From: Comamonas composti DSM 21721 | Lineage (GTDB): Bacteria > Pseudomonadota > Gammaproteobacteria > Burkholderiales > Burkholderiaceae_C | NCBI RefSeq assembly: GCF_000429845.1 | Contig: NZ_AUCQ01000007.1 | Span: forward strand, 186,001 to 250,000 | Direction of reading: 5' to 3' | Length of the DNA stretch: 64,000 bases | Shown here: positions 9,623-18,278 of the stretch, one piece after another | Numbering within the stretch: position 1 is the stretch's first letter | Layout: each line of letters begins with the position of its first letter | Notes under the pieces: model-generated | Database searches by the model: none | Told to the model about the DNA's origin: nothing | Seen by the model: only the letters and a program-made list of their open reading frames with translations | Made by a program: the position numbers and the translations under genes

Positions 9623-11104
9623 ATGGCAGCTGACAACTCCAGCACCGCAGCCCCGGCTCCCTCGCTGCGGCGCGACCTCAAGGCCCGGCACTTGTCCATG
9701 ATCGCCATCGGCGGCTCGATAGGCACCGGGCTGTTCGTGGCCTCGGGCGCCACCATCTCCCAGGCCGGCCCCGGAGGGGCGCTGCTCGCCTATATGGTGA
9801 TCGGCCTCATGGTCTATTTTCTGATGACCAGCCTCGGCGAGATGGCCGCCAACCTGCCCGTCTCGGGCTCGTTCGCCACCTATGGCGCGCGCTATGTGGA
9901 CGAGGGCTTTGGCTTCGCCCTGGGCTGGAACTACTGGTACAACTGGGCCGTGACGATCGCCGTGGACCTGGTGGCCGCCCAGCTGGTCATGCAGTACTGG
10001 TTTCCCGACATCAACGGCATGTACTGGAGTGCGGGCTTTCTGGCCATCATGTTCGGCCTCAACGCGATCTCGGTCAAAGGCTTTGGCGAGGCCGAGTACT
10101 GGTTCGCAGCCATCAAGGTGGTCACGGTGCTGCTCTTCATCGGCATCGGCGTGCTCATGATCTTCGGCATCGTGCGCGGCGGCGCGCCCGAAGGCATCTG
10201 GGGCAATATCGCGCTCTGGTCGCATGGCGATGCGCCGTTTGCAGGTGGCTTTGCGGCCCTGATCGGCGTGGCCATGATCGTGGGCTTTTCCTTCCAGGGC
10301 ACGGAGCTCATAGGCATTGCAGCGGGCGAGTCGGAAAACCCCGCGAAGAACATTCCGCGCGCCGTGCGCCAGGTGTTCTGGCGCATCCTGCTGTTCTATG
10401 TGTTCGCCATCCTGGTCATCAGCCTCCTGATTCCCTATACCGACCCGCAGTTGCTCAAGAACGATGTGGGCGACATCAGCGTCAGCCCCTTCACCCTGGT
10501 GTTCGAACGCGCAGGCCTGCTGTCGGCTGCGGCCGTGATGAATGCCGTGGTGCTGACCTCGGTGCTGTCGGCGGGCAACTCGGGCATGTATGCCTCCACG
10601 CGCATGCTCTACACCCTGGCCTGCCAGCGCATGGCGCCGCGCATCTTCGCCCGGGTCAACGCCAATGGCGTGCCGCTGATGGCCCTGCTGGCCACGACGC
10701 TGGTCGCCGCGCTGTGCTTTCTGACGAACATCTTCAGCCCGCAACTGGTCTACATCTGGCTGCTCAATCTCTCGGGCATGACGGGCTTCATCGCCTGGCT
10801 GGGCATTGCCATCAGCCACTACCGCTTTCGCAAGGGCTATGAAACCCAGGGGCTGGACCTGAGCCAGCTGCCCTATCGCGCCGCCTGGTTTCCGTTCGGC
10901 CCCATCTTCGCCTTCGCGCTGTGCATGATCATCACGCTGGGCCAGAACTACGAGGCCTTCATGGCCGACAGAATCGACTGGACCGGCGTCATCGCCACCT
11001 ATATCGGCCTGCCGCTGTTCCTGCTGATCTGGGCCGGCTACCGCCTGGTCAAGGGCTCGCGCATCGTCAGGTACCAGGAGATGCAGCTGGCCGGAGGCCA
11101 GTAG
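9623..11104 (+). CDS. Amino acid permease, lysine-specific permease-like (APC family)
   Basis: An inner-membrane proton-coupled amino acid importer of 493 residues with about 12 membrane segments. It begins with the family signature RDLKARHLSMIAIGGSIGTG and carries the consensus segment GTELIGIAAGESENP that follows TM6 in LysP-type transporters. I chose the ATG at 9623 because the conserved sequence begins shortly after it. The longer in-frame start at 9509 would run through the leader hairpin. The Shine-Dalgarno sequence is weak (ACGGA). Lysine is the best guess for substrate, but aromatic or other cationic amino acids are possible. Confidence 0.85.
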   Translation: MAADNSSTAAPAPSLRRDLKARHLSMIAIGGSIGTGLFVASGATISQAGPGGALLAYMVIGLMVYFLMTSLGEMAANLPVSGSFATYGARYVDEGFGFALGWNYWYNWAVTIAVDLVAAQLVMQYWFPDINGMYWSAGFLAIMFGLNAISVKGFGEAEYWFAAIKVVTVLLFIGIGVLMIFGIVRGGAPEGIWGNIALWSHGDAPFAGGFAALIGVAMIVGFSFQGTELIGIAAGESENPAKNIPRAVRQVFWRILLFYVFAILVISLLIPYTDPQLLKNDVGDISVSPFTLVFERAGLLSAAAVMNAVVLTSVLSAGNSGMYASTRMLYTLACQRMAPRIFARVNANGVPLMALLATTLVAALCFLTNIFSPQLVYIWLLNLSGMTGFIAWLGIAISHYRFRKGYETQGLDLSQLPYRAAWFPFGPIFAFALCMIITLGQNYEAFMADRIDWTGVIATYIGLPLFLLIWAGYRLVKGSRIVRYQEMQLAGGQ

Positions 11105-11114
11105 GCTCCAGGGC

Positions 11115-12608
11115 CTAGGCTGCCAGGGCCCGGGCCAGTCGGGCGACGGCGCTGACGATCTCATGCTCGCTCATGGCTGCATAGCCGAGCAGCCAGCCCT
11201 CGCGCTTGCGCGGCCCCTGGTAGAGACGACTCAGGCCAGAAAGATGCAGGCCTGCCGCAGCCGCCTGCCGGATGGTTTTTTGCTCGCTGAAACCGGGCCG
11301 CAGGTAGCAAGGCAGCTGCATGCCGCCCTGGGGCAAGGCGGCTTGCACCACAGGCTGCAGATGCCGGCCCACAGCCTCGAACATGGCCTGGCGTCGCGCC
11401 GCATACAGCTTGCGCATGGCGCGTATGTGGGCGTTGTAGTGCCCTTCCTCCATGAAGCGCGCCGCCGTCAGCTGCAGCGCCTGGGGCGTATGCCCGTCCA
11501 TGATGCTGCGCGCATGGGCAAAGGCCTGGATCAGCGGCGGTGGCAAGACCATGTAGCCCATGCGCAGGCCCGGATAAAGCGTCTTGCCGAACGTGCCCAC
11601 GTAGAGCGTGCGCTGCTGCGCATCCAGCCCCTGGACGCAGGCCGTGGGCAGGCCGTCGTAGTGGAACTCGCTGTCGTAGTCGTCCTCCACGATCCAGGCA
11701 CCGCTCTCGGCGGCCCAGCGCACGAGCTCCAGCCGGCGCTCCAGCGACAGGGTCACGCCCGTGGGATATTGGTGCGAGGGCGTCACATAGACGCAGCGCA
11801 CACCACGCCCCAGTGCGCGCAGCGCATCCATGCGCAGACCCTGCTCGTCCACGGGAATGGGAACCAGGCGGGCCTGGGCCGCTTCGAAGGCTTTTCTGGC
11901 GCCAAAGTAGCCGGGGTCCTCGATCGCCACGCCCTGCCCCGCATCGGCCAGCAGCAGGCCGCACAGGAACAGCGCCTGGCGCGTACTGCTGAGCACCAGG
12001 ATCTGCGCGGCATCGACACGCGCGCCGCGCTCCAGGTTCAGATAGGCAGCAATCGCCTCGCGCAGCGGCTGCGCACCCAGGGGGTCCCCATGCAGCAGCA
12101 CCTGGCTGCGGTGATCTCTGAGCACCTGGCGCTGCAGGCGCTGCCAGACATCGGCCGGAAAGCTGCGGGTCTCGGGCAGGCCCGTGGCAAAGGCCCGCGC
12201 CACCTGCTGGTCGGCAATGCCGCCGCTGTCGAAAATTGCCTGCCCGCGCTGGCTCAGTCCGGCGCCTGCCGCTCCCGCCATGGCAGGGCCGGCAGGCGCC
12301 GAACGGCCACGCGCCATGCCTTTGAGCGGCGCGCCCAGGCTGTCACGCACATAGCTGCCCGAGCCCTGCCGGCGCACGATGAAACCGTCGCGGTGCAACT
12401 GCTCGTAGGCACTCTCCACCGTATCTCTTGCCAGCCCCAGGGAAGACGCCAGCACGCGCGTGCCGGGCAGCTTCTGCCCCGGCGCCAGCGCGCCTTCGAG
12501 CACCAGCGAGCGCAGGGCGCGCTGTATGCGCAGATGCAAATCCAGATGCGCGAGGGCCGCATCGCCCAGGCGCATCTTCAGGGTTTCGAGTTCGAAGGTC
12601 TTGCTCAT
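11115..12608 (-). CDS. MocR-type transcriptional regulator (GntR winged helix + aminotransferase-like domain), PdxR-like
   Basis: A 497-residue fusion of an N-terminal GntR winged helix (LPGTRVLASSLGLARDT, GFIVRRQGSGSYV, about residues 30-95) to a fold-type I aminotransferase domain with PLP Lys in GTFGKTLYPGLRMGY. Such proteins sense PLP or PLP adducts and control vitamin B6 or amino-acid genes. The ATG at 12608 is chosen because a -10-like TAGAAT (complement of 12644-12649) lies between it and the in-frame ATG at 12659, which would then be upstream of the transcript start. It is divergent from a BenE-family permease and the PLP-binding protein gene. The shared promoter carries repeated AAAGTGG-type motifs. 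Confidence 0.88.
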   Translation of the reverse strand: MSKTFELETLKMRLGDAALAHLDLHLRIQRALRSLVLEGALAPGQKLPGTRVLASSLGLARDTVESAYEQLHRDGFIVRRQGSGSYVRDSLGAPLKGMARGRSAPAGPAMAGAAGAGLSQRGQAIFDSGGIADQQVARAFATGLPETRSFPADVWQRLQRQVLRDHRSQVLLHGDPLGAQPLREAIAAYLNLERGARVDAAQILVLSSTRQALFLCGLLLADAGQGVAIEDPGYFGARKAFEAAQARLVPIPVDEQGLRMDALRALGRGVRCVYVTPSHQYPTGVTLSLERRLELVRWAAESGAWIVEDDYDSEFHYDGLPTACVQGLDAQQRTLYVGTFGKTLYPGLRMGYMVLPPPLIQAFAHARSIMDGHTPQALQLTAARFMEEGHYNAHIRAMRKLYAARRQAMFEAVGRHLQPVVQAALPQGGMQLPCYLRPGFSEQKTIRQAAAAGLHLSGLSRLYQGPRKREGWLLGYAAMSEHEIVSAVARLARALAA

Positions 12609-12626
12609 GCTCGGCAGTCGTGCAGC

Positions 12627-12677
12627 AAAGTGGTCTGCCATATATTCTAAAAGTGACATGTAGCCCCAGTCCACTTT
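12627..12677. promoter_or_regulatory. Candidate MocR/PdxR operator: direct and inverted AAAGTGGWCTG copies
   Basis: AAAGTGGTCTG lies on the plus strand at 12627-12637. A weaker direct copy, AAAGTGACATG, starts 23 bases later (12650-12660). An inverted copy, AAAGTGGACTG, lies on the minus strand at 12667-12677. This direct-plus-inverted layout is typical of MocR operators. The motif resembles the AAAGTGG-W-CTA sequence I recall for actinobacterial PdxR. The third copy sits just before TATAAA (12683-12688), a possible -10 of the permease promoter, and overlaps the likely -35 of the regulator's own promoter. Confidence 0.6.
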
Positions 12678-12743
12678 CAATCTATAAACACACACTCCCC
12701 CGCTCCTGACTGCGGTGAAGAGACTGCTGTTTTGTCCTCGACC

Positions 12744-14000
12744 ATGTCCAAGCCCCTGACCACCGCGCGCTCCGCGCCACGTTTCTCCGATCTTCTGCAC
12801 CCCTGCATGGCGGGGCTGATTTCGGTCATCGTCAACTACGGCGGCACCTTTGTGCTGGTGCTGCAGGCCGCGAGACTTGCAGGCCTGAGCCCCGAGCTCA
12901 CGGCCTCCTGGGTCTGGTCGGTATCCATAGGCGTGGGCGTGACCGGCCTGCTGCTCAGCTGGCGCTACCGCGAACCCATCATCACCGCCTGGTCGACACC
13001 GGCGGCGGCCTTTCTGGTCGTCGCCCTGGGCTCGGTGCCCTACGCCCAGGCCGTGGGCGCCTACATGCTGTGCGCCGCAGCCTTTGTGCTGCTCGGCTGG
13101 TCGGGCTGGTTCGACAGGCTCATACGCCTGGTCCCCGCAGGCGTGGCTGCCGCCTTGCTGGCCGGCATTTTGCTGCAGTTCGGCATAGCCGCTTTCGGCA
13201 GCCTGAGCCTGGATCCGCTGCTCGCGGCCCTGCTGGTCGGCGCCTATGTGGTGCTCAAGCGCCTGATCCCGCGCTATGCGGTGGTCGGCATTTTGCTGCT
13301 GGGGCTTGGCTTTTTACTGGTTCAAGGCCGGCTCGATCTCTCGGGCGTGCAGCTCAGCCTGGCCGCCCCCGTCTTCACCCGGCCCGAGTTCTCGCTGAAC
13401 GCCGTGCTGAGCCTGGCCTTGCCGCTGTTTCTGATCACGCTCACCGGCCAGTACATGCCGGGCATGCTGGTGCTGCGCAATGACGGCTTCAAAACCAGCG
13501 CCAACCCCATCGTGAGCGTCACGGGCCTGGGCTCGCTCATCATGGCGCCCTTCGGCTCCCATGCGTTCAATATCGCGGCCATCACGGCGGCAATCTGCAC
13601 GGGGCCGGAGGCACATGCAGACCCGGACAAACGCTGGATCGCCGGCCTGGCCGCAGGGGTCTGCTACATCCTGGTCGGCATCTTTGGCGTGACCCTGGCC
13701 GCGCTCTTCATGGCCTTGCCCGCGAGCTTCGTCGCCACACTTGCCGGTCTGGCGCTGCTGGGCACGATAGGCTCCAGCCTGGCCAGCGCCATGGCCCGGC
13801 CCGAATCGCGCGAGGCTGCGCTGATCACCTTTCTCGCGGCCTCGGCCAACATCCAGCTCCTGGGCATAGGCGGCGCCTTCTGGGGACTGACCATAGGGCT
13901 TGCGGCCTCGGCCGTGCTCAACGGCCGCATCCCCAGCCTGGCCCGGCTCCACCAGCGCCTCAGGCCCACCCAATCCCTGCACACAGGAGAAAAACCATGA
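12744..14000 (+). CDS. BenE-family inner-membrane symporter, candidate vitamin B6 transporter
   Basis: A 418-residue polytopic membrane protein of the benzoate:H+ symporter (BenE) family: HPCMAGLISVIVNYGGTF near the N-terminus, STPAAAFL, GSHAFNIAAITAAICTG, about 12 membrane segments. ATG at 12744 is preferred; a TTG at 12732 in the same frame has slightly better purine-rich upstream sequence. It overlaps the next gene, encoding a PLP-binding homeostasis protein, by ATGA, so the two are translated together. It is divergent from a MocR regulator. No aromatic-degradation genes are near. The context therefore argues for a B6 vitamer, rather than benzoate, as substrate, but this is inference. Confidence 0.85.
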   Translation: MSKPLTTARSAPRFSDLLHPCMAGLISVIVNYGGTFVLVLQAARLAGLSPELTASWVWSVSIGVGVTGLLLSWRYREPIITAWSTPAAAFLVVALGSVPYAQAVGAYMLCAAAFVLLGWSGWFDRLIRLVPAGVAAALLAGILLQFGIAAFGSLSLDPLLAALLVGAYVVLKRLIPRYAVVGILLLGLGFLLVQGRLDLSGVQLSLAAPVFTRPEFSLNAVLSLALPLFLITLTGQYMPGMLVLRNDGFKTSANPIVSVTGLGSLIMAPFGSHAFNIAAITAAICTGPEAHADPDKRWIAGLAAGVCYILVGIFGVTLAALFMALPASFVATLAGLALLGTIGSSLASAMARPESREAALITFLAASANIQLLGIGGAFWGLTIGLAASAVLNGRIPSLARLHQRLRPTQSLHTGEKP

Positions 14001-14797
14001 CCAGCCCGCTCCCCATGGCGCCCGACACCACGACCCGCCACGACCAGCACGGCCTCTATTCCAAAGCCACCAGCGTCGAGGACTTTGAGCGCAATCTCGC
14101 TGCCGTGCACAAGCGCATAGAGCAGGCCTGCGTGCGCAGCGGGCGCGATCCAGCCGAAGTGCGCCTTCTGCCCGTGAGCAAGACCATGGACGAGGCCAGC
14201 ATTCGCCTGGCCTATGCCGCGGGCTGCCGCGAACTTGGCGAGAACAAGGTGCAGGAAGCCCATGGCAAATCACAGGCCATGGCCGACCTGACCGATCTGC
14301 GCTGGTCCGTCATAGGCCATCTGCAGACCAACAAGGCCAAACTCGTGGCCGGCTTTGCACATGAGTTCCAGGCCCTGGACAGCCTGCGCCTGGCCGAGAC
14401 CCTGGACCGCAGGCTCCAGGCCCTGGGCCGCTCGCTCGACGTCTTCGTCCAGGTCAACACCTCGGATGAAGACAGCAAATACGGGCTGCCGCCCGAGCAG
14501 GTGCCGGCCTTTCTCAAGGCCTTGCCCGCCTATGGCGCCCTGCGCGTGCGCGGGCTGATGACGCTGGCCATGCTCAGCGTCGATGCCCCGCGCGTGCGCC
14601 AGTGCTTCATCCAGCTGCGCGATCTGCGCGAGCGCTGTCGCGAATCGGCGCCTGCAGGCATGACACTTGAGCACTTGTCCATGGGCATGTCCGGGGACTT
14701 CGAAATCGCCGTGGAAGAAGGCGCCACCGTGGTCCGCGTGGGCCAGGCCATCTTTGGCGCCCGCGCCCTGCCCGACAGCTATTACTGGCCGGGCTGA
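13997..14797 (+). CDS. YggS/PLPBP family pyridoxal phosphate homeostasis protein
   Basis: A cytoplasmic PLP-binding protein of 266 residues that buffers PLP and affects amino-acid pools. It has a TIM-barrel alanine racemase N-terminal fold with the PLP Lys in LLPVSKTMDEASIR, GENKVQEAHGK, and the phosphate-binding SMGMSGDFEIAVEEGA and VRVGQAIFG. It is about 30 residues longer than typical members at the N-terminus. The start codon overlaps the permease stop (ATGA), which fixes the start. Co-translation with a transporter under a MocR regulator suggests coupling of B6 import with PLP buffering. Confidence 0.92.
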   Translation: MTSPLPMAPDTTTRHDQHGLYSKATSVEDFERNLAAVHKRIEQACVRSGRDPAEVRLLPVSKTMDEASIRLAYAAGCRELGENKVQEAHGKSQAMADLTDLRWSVIGHLQTNKAKLVAGFAHEFQALDSLRLAETLDRRLQALGRSLDVFVQVNTSDEDSKYGLPPEQVPAFLKALPAYGALRVRGLMTLAMLSVDAPRVRQCFIQLRDLRERCRESAPAGMTLEHLSMGMSGDFEIAVEEGATVVRVGQAIFGARALPDSYYWPG

Positions 14798-14866
14798 GGC
14801 AGAAACTGCAGGCGCTCTGACGAGCGCACCGGTGCGCGAGCCGCCAGACCTGGCCGCGCCCCGGCA

Positions 14867-15322
14867 TCAAATGCCCAGCGGCAAATCCGCCTTCTTGAGC
14901 GTGCGCAGCACAAAGCTCGACTGGCTGTGGCGTATGCCCTTGATCTTGTAGAGCTTCTCGCGCAGCAGGCGTTCGTAATCGCGTGTGTCCTTGACGACCA
15001 CGCGCAGCAGATAGTCGTAATCGCCCGAGACCAGATGCGCCTCCACGACCTCGGGAATGCTGGCCAGCATTTCGCCGAACTTCTCCAGCGTATTGTCCGA
15101 GTGGCTGTCCAGCGTGACCATGACCAGCACCGTATCGCCCAGACCCAGGGCCAGGGGGTTCAGGCGCACGGTATAGCCCTCGATGGCGCCGCTTTCCTCC
15201 ATTTTTTTGATGCGCGCCCAGCACGGCGACGGGCTCAGGCCCACGGCCTGGCCGATCTCCTGCAGGCTTGCGCGCGCATTCGCCTGCAGCACGCAGAGAA
15301 TCTTCTTGTCCAGCCTGTCCAT
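14867..15322 (-). CDS. Lrp/AsnC family transcriptional regulator
   Basis: A 151-residue DNA-binding regulator with an N-terminal winged helix (MDRLDKKILCVLQANARAS, HTH near residues 18-40) and a C-terminal RAM ligand-binding domain (GDYDYLLRVVVKD, about residues 95-110). It most resembles leucine-responsive Lrp-type members rather than specific AsnC proteins. It is convergent with the PLP-binding-protein gene. The divergent intergenic region to its right holds a candidate small RNA. The effector is unknown. Confidence 0.9.
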   Translation of the reverse strand: MDRLDKKILCVLQANARASLQEIGQAVGLSPSPCWARIKKMEESGAIEGYTVRLNPLALGLGDTVLVMVTLDSHSDNTLEKFGEMLASIPEVVEAHLVSGDYDYLLRVVVKDTRDYERLLREKLYKIKGIRHSQSSFVLRTLKKADLPLGI

Positions 15323-15379
15323 GCACCTTGCTTTCTTTGAAATTCAATAATTCAGAATATTTTGCTTCAATAACAGCTT

Positions 15380-15580
15380 TTCAACAGAAAAAAGAGTAAA
15401 TACAACTGCAGGCAATAACGCATACTTGCTACACACAAGTCGCTCTTACCGGAGCGCACAGCAGGGCAAGACCCCGGCAGGCTACCGCACGCCAGAGGGT
15501 ACTTTCCAGACCAGCGCCATACCTGGCGTCATCACGGTCGGCTGTATCGCAAAGCGCCCCGGGCCCGGGGCGCTTTTCTT
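15380..15580 (+). ncRNA. Candidate small RNA ending in a strong terminator
   Basis: There is no plus-strand gene between the start of the lrp-like gene and 15580, yet a plus-strand intrinsic terminator lies at 15551-15583. Upstream hairpins are visible: CGCTC/GAGCG around 15442-15457 and CGCCA/TGGCG around 15515-15530. An AT-rich stretch at 15340-15400 could hold a promoter. A 90-codon open frame running through it is not convincing because it crosses the terminator. The limits are approximate. Confidence 0.35.
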
Positions 15581-15583
15581 TTT
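15551..15583 (+). terminator. Strong intrinsic terminator
   Basis: AAAGCGCCCCGGG pairs with CCCGGGGCGCTTT as one 26-base palindrome (15551-15576), followed on the plus strand by a T-rich tail. The minus-strand side has only three T residues, so termination should be mainly on the plus strand. Confidence 0.8.
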
Positions 15584-15694
15584 TCCGAGAAGCTTCGCCA
15601 AGAGCTTCCAGGCCAGGCAAGACAAGCGCAATGAGGGGCACAGTGCGGGGGCCCCGTGCGGGCGCACACTGCACACAAGCGCTCTCGTCAAAGA

Positions 15695-16567
15695 CTAGGC
15701 AGCGCGGGTGCGGTACTGCGCTATCCAGCTGACAGACTGTGCAATGCCTCCAAAGGGAAAAAAGTGCAGGCTCACCCTGCCATGTGCCTCGGTGAGGCCT
15801 GCGGCCAGGCGGTCCACCAGACGGTCCGGCCCTGCTGTGCCGAACAGCTTGCCGATGGACACGCCGTACTTGGACCATACCGATGCGCAGGCGCCGACGC
15901 CGCACAAGGCGGCATAGCGTGCCAGCACCGCGACGCCCGCAGGCCCTGGCACACCGATGCGCACGGGATGGTGGACACCACGCTCGCGCAGGGTTTGCAG
16001 CCAAGCCAGCACGGCGTCGGCATCGAAGGCAAACTGGGTGACGATCAAGGGCCTCATGCCGCGCTGCTCTATGCTGCGGCACTTGCTTTGCAACACATCC
16101 CAGCCGTCGGACATGCCCATGGCGGGATGGCCTTCGGGGTGGCCAGCCACACCAAGCACCTGGATGCCCGAGCGCTCGAATACGCCGGTTTCGATCAGCG
16201 AGGCGCTGTCGGGGAAGGGGCCAGCCGGGGTGGATGGATCTCCCGCGATCACAAAGCACTGCCTGACACCGGCCTCGGCCACCGCACACTGAACGAAGGA
16301 CTCCAGTTCGGCCAGTGAAGTCATGCGGCGCGCAGAAAGGTGTGGCATGGGCTCCAGGCCAAGCCCGCGCACGGCCTGCGCTGCGGCCAGTCGCGCTGCA
16401 TTGTCCTGGTTTGCCAGGTAGGGAATGGAAATGGTGGAGCCGGGCACTATCTGGGGCGCTGCGGCGGTCAGGGCTGCCATGTCTTTGGCGCTGACTTCCA
16501 GCGAGTAGGCGTCGGTGACAGGGGCTGCGCGCCTGGAATTCTCGGGATGCATCAAGGGTCTTGCCAT
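15695..16567 (-). CDS. Methylenetetrahydrofolate reductase-like protein
   Basis: A MetF-superfamily flavoprotein of about 290 residues that would interconvert 5,10-methylene- and 5-methyl-tetrahydrofolate. Family segments are visible: PHLSARRM, FVIAGDPSTPAGPF, AGHPEGHP, IVTQFAFDAD, RIGVPGPAGV and GTAGPD. The start is uncertain: ATG at 16567, ATG at 16552, or a TTG at 16621 lying seven bases past the upstream stop. It follows queH closely and is probably in one transcript with metR-like and queH. The divergent mesX/mesD genes also point to methyl-group metabolism. It is not the enterobacterial MetF subtype, so an atypical C1 role such as demethylation-linked catabolism is possible. Confidence 0.82.
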   Translation of the reverse strand: MARPLMHPENSRRAAPVTDAYSLEVSAKDMAALTAAAPQIVPGSTISIPYLANQDNAARLAAAQAVRGLGLEPMPHLSARRMTSLAELESFVQCAVAEAGVRQCFVIAGDPSTPAGPFPDSASLIETGVFERSGIQVLGVAGHPEGHPAMGMSDGWDVLQSKCRSIEQRGMRPLIVTQFAFDADAVLAWLQTLRERGVHHPVRIGVPGPAGVAVLARYAALCGVGACASVWSKYGVSIGKLFGTAGPDRLVDRLAAGLTEAHGRVSLHFFPFGGIAQSVSWIAQYRTRAA

Positions 16568-16627
16568 GTTTGGCGGGTCTGGGGGATGTGTTGGAGATGC
16601 CAGCACTGAGCGCACTGGCAAGACGCC

Positions 16628-17296
16628 TCAGTCTTTCGGGGAGCCTTCCTCGCCGTAGAACAGCACGCCCAACTGGATGCGCTCGCGGCCAGTTTCCACC
16701 CGGTGCCGGTTGGTGTCGCGCAGCGAGTAGACGCAGCCGCAGTACTCCTGCTGGTAGAAGTTCTCGCGCTTGCTGATCTCGATCATGCGCGCCGAACCAC
16801 CACCCTTGCGCCAGTTGTATTCCCAGTACATCAGGCCGGGGTACCTGGCCGCCGCACGCACGCCGCAGTCGTTGATCTGCTGCATATTCTTCCAGCGCGA
16901 AATGCCCAGCGAGCTGGTGATTACCGGAAATCCATGTTCATGCGCATACAGCGCTGTGCGCTCGAAACGCATGTCAAAGCACATGGTGCAGCGCACGCCG
17001 CGCTCGGGTTCGTGCTCCATGCCCCTGGCGCGCTCGAACCAGTTGTCCCGGTCGTAGTCCGCATCGATAAAGGGCACGCCGAACTGCTCGGCAAAGCGGA
17101 TGTTCTCGTTTTTGCGCAGCTCGTATTCCTTGAGCGGGTGGATGTTGGGGTTGTAGAAGAAGATGGTGTAGTCGATGCCGGAGGCCAGCATGGCCTCCAT
17201 GACCTCGCCCGAGCAGGGCGCACAGCAGGAGTGCAGCAGCACCTTGTTGTGGCCGCCGGGCAGGGGCAGCGCTTGGCGTTCAGCGGTGTTGTGCAT
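16628..17296 (-). CDS. queH: Epoxyqueuosine reductase QueH (DUF208 family)
   Basis: Reduces epoxyqueuosine to queuosine in tRNA, the last step of queuosine synthesis. It has 222 residues. The Cys motifs expected for the iron-sulfur and catalytic site are present: HSCCAPCS (Cys near 24, 25 and 28), RCTMCFDMR and EYCGCVYS, plus FYNPNIHP. The ATG shares one base with the stop of the upstream LysR gene (TGATG), giving tight coupling. The much longer frame on this strand is only an extension through that regulator. QueH lying between a MetR-like regulator and a MetF-like gene is unexpected. Confidence 0.92.
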   Translation of the reverse strand: MHNTAERQALPLPGGHNKVLLHSCCAPCSGEVMEAMLASGIDYTIFFYNPNIHPLKEYELRKNENIRFAEQFGVPFIDADYDRDNWFERARGMEHEPERGVRCTMCFDMRFERTALYAHEHGFPVITSSLGISRWKNMQQINDCGVRAAARYPGLMYWEYNWRKGGGSARMIEISKRENFYQQEYCGCVYSLRDTNRHRVETGRERIQLGVLFYGEEGSPKD

Positions 17297-18207
17297 CAGT
17301 GGGTCTCCTGCACCATGGTGGCCGTGGCAGATTGGCGGGCCAGCTCGATAAAGGCCCGCACGTAGTCGATGGCGGTGTCCGTCTCGCGTGCGCCCAGAAA
17401 GATCTGCTTGGCGATGCCGCGCGCGCCCAGGCGCACGGGCACCACGTCCATCTTGGTGGCGTATTCCTCGACCAGCCAGCGTGGCAGCGCGGCGACGCCG
17501 CGCCCGCTGGCCACCATCTGCAGCATGATGTCGGTGGTCTCTATGGCCTTGTGGCGCCTGGGCGTGACGCCGGCGGGCAGCAGGAATTGGTTGTAGATAT
17601 CCAGGCGCTCGATGTCCACGGGATAGCTGATGAGCACTTCCTGGGTCAGTTGCCGGGGCTTCACATAGGCCGCCGTGGCCAGGGCATGGCCTTTGGGTAC
17701 GACAAGCACCTGCTCGTAGTCGAATACCGGCTCGAACTTCAACCCCGGCTTGAACAATGGGTCGGGCGTGACCAGCAGGTCGATCTCGTAGCCGAAGAGC
17801 GCACCTATCCCGCCGAACTGGAACTTCTGCTTGACGTCCACATCCACGTCCGGCCACGCGGTCAGATAGGGGGCAACGATTTTGAGTAGCCACTGGTAGC
17901 AGGGATGGCATTCCATGCCTATGCGCAGCGCACCGCGTTCGCCCTGCGCAAATTGGCCCAGACGCTCTTCGGCCAGATCCAGCTGTGGCAACACCCGGTT
18001 GGCCACTGCCAGCAGGTACTGGCCGGCCTGCGTCAGGCGCAGGCTGCGGCCTTCGCGCAGCCAGATGTCGGTGCCCAGTTGCTGCTCCAGTTTCTTCATG
18101 CTGTGGCTGAGGGCGGACTGGGTCAGGTGAAGCACACCGGCAGCTGCGGTCAACGAGCCTTGCTTCTCGACCTGCTGGACGATGCTGAGATGGATGCGCT
18201 CAAGCAT
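17296..18207 (-). CDS. LysR-family regulator, MetR-like
   Basis: A 303-residue LysR protein with an N-terminal HTH ([24 protein letters not shown], about residues 18-42) and a periplasmic-binding-like effector domain. The [12 protein letters not shown] segment near 95-107 matches the IAIECHSCIQWL region of E. coli MetR, the homocysteine-responsive activator of methionine genes. It is divergent from the FMN reductase-mesX-mesD unit and cotranscribed with queH and metF-like. A palindrome overlapping its own start codon suggests autoregulation. Confidence 0.88.
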   Translation of the reverse strand: MLERIHLSIVQQVEKQGSLTAAAGVLHLTQSALSHSMKKLEQQLGTDIWLREGRSLRLTQAGQYLLAVANRVLPQLDLAEERLGQFAQGERGALRIGMECHPCYQWLLKIVAPYLTAWPDVDVDVKQKFQFGGIGALFGYEIDLLVTPDPLFKPGLKFEPVFDYEQVLVVPKGHALATAAYVKPRQLTQEVLISYPVDIERLDIYNQFLLPAGVTPRRHKAIETTDIMLQMVASGRGVAALPRWLVEEYATKMDVVPVRLGARGIAKQIFLGARETDTAIDYVRAFIELARQSATATMVQETH

Positions 18208-18222
18208 TTGAATGATTCAAAT
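18206..18222. promoter_or_regulatory. Candidate MetR/LysR operator
   Basis: ATTTGAATGATTCAAAT is palindromic except for its central base and contains TGAA and TTCA half-sites, the MetR recognition elements, with a 3-base rather than the usual 2-base spacer. It starts at the metR-like start codon. A second AT-rich palindrome, TTGATCAA, lies near 18257-18264. Confidence 0.5.
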
Positions 18223-18278
18223 TAATGGATGTATGAGATAAGACCATTTTACTTCATTGATCAATATCAATACGATCG

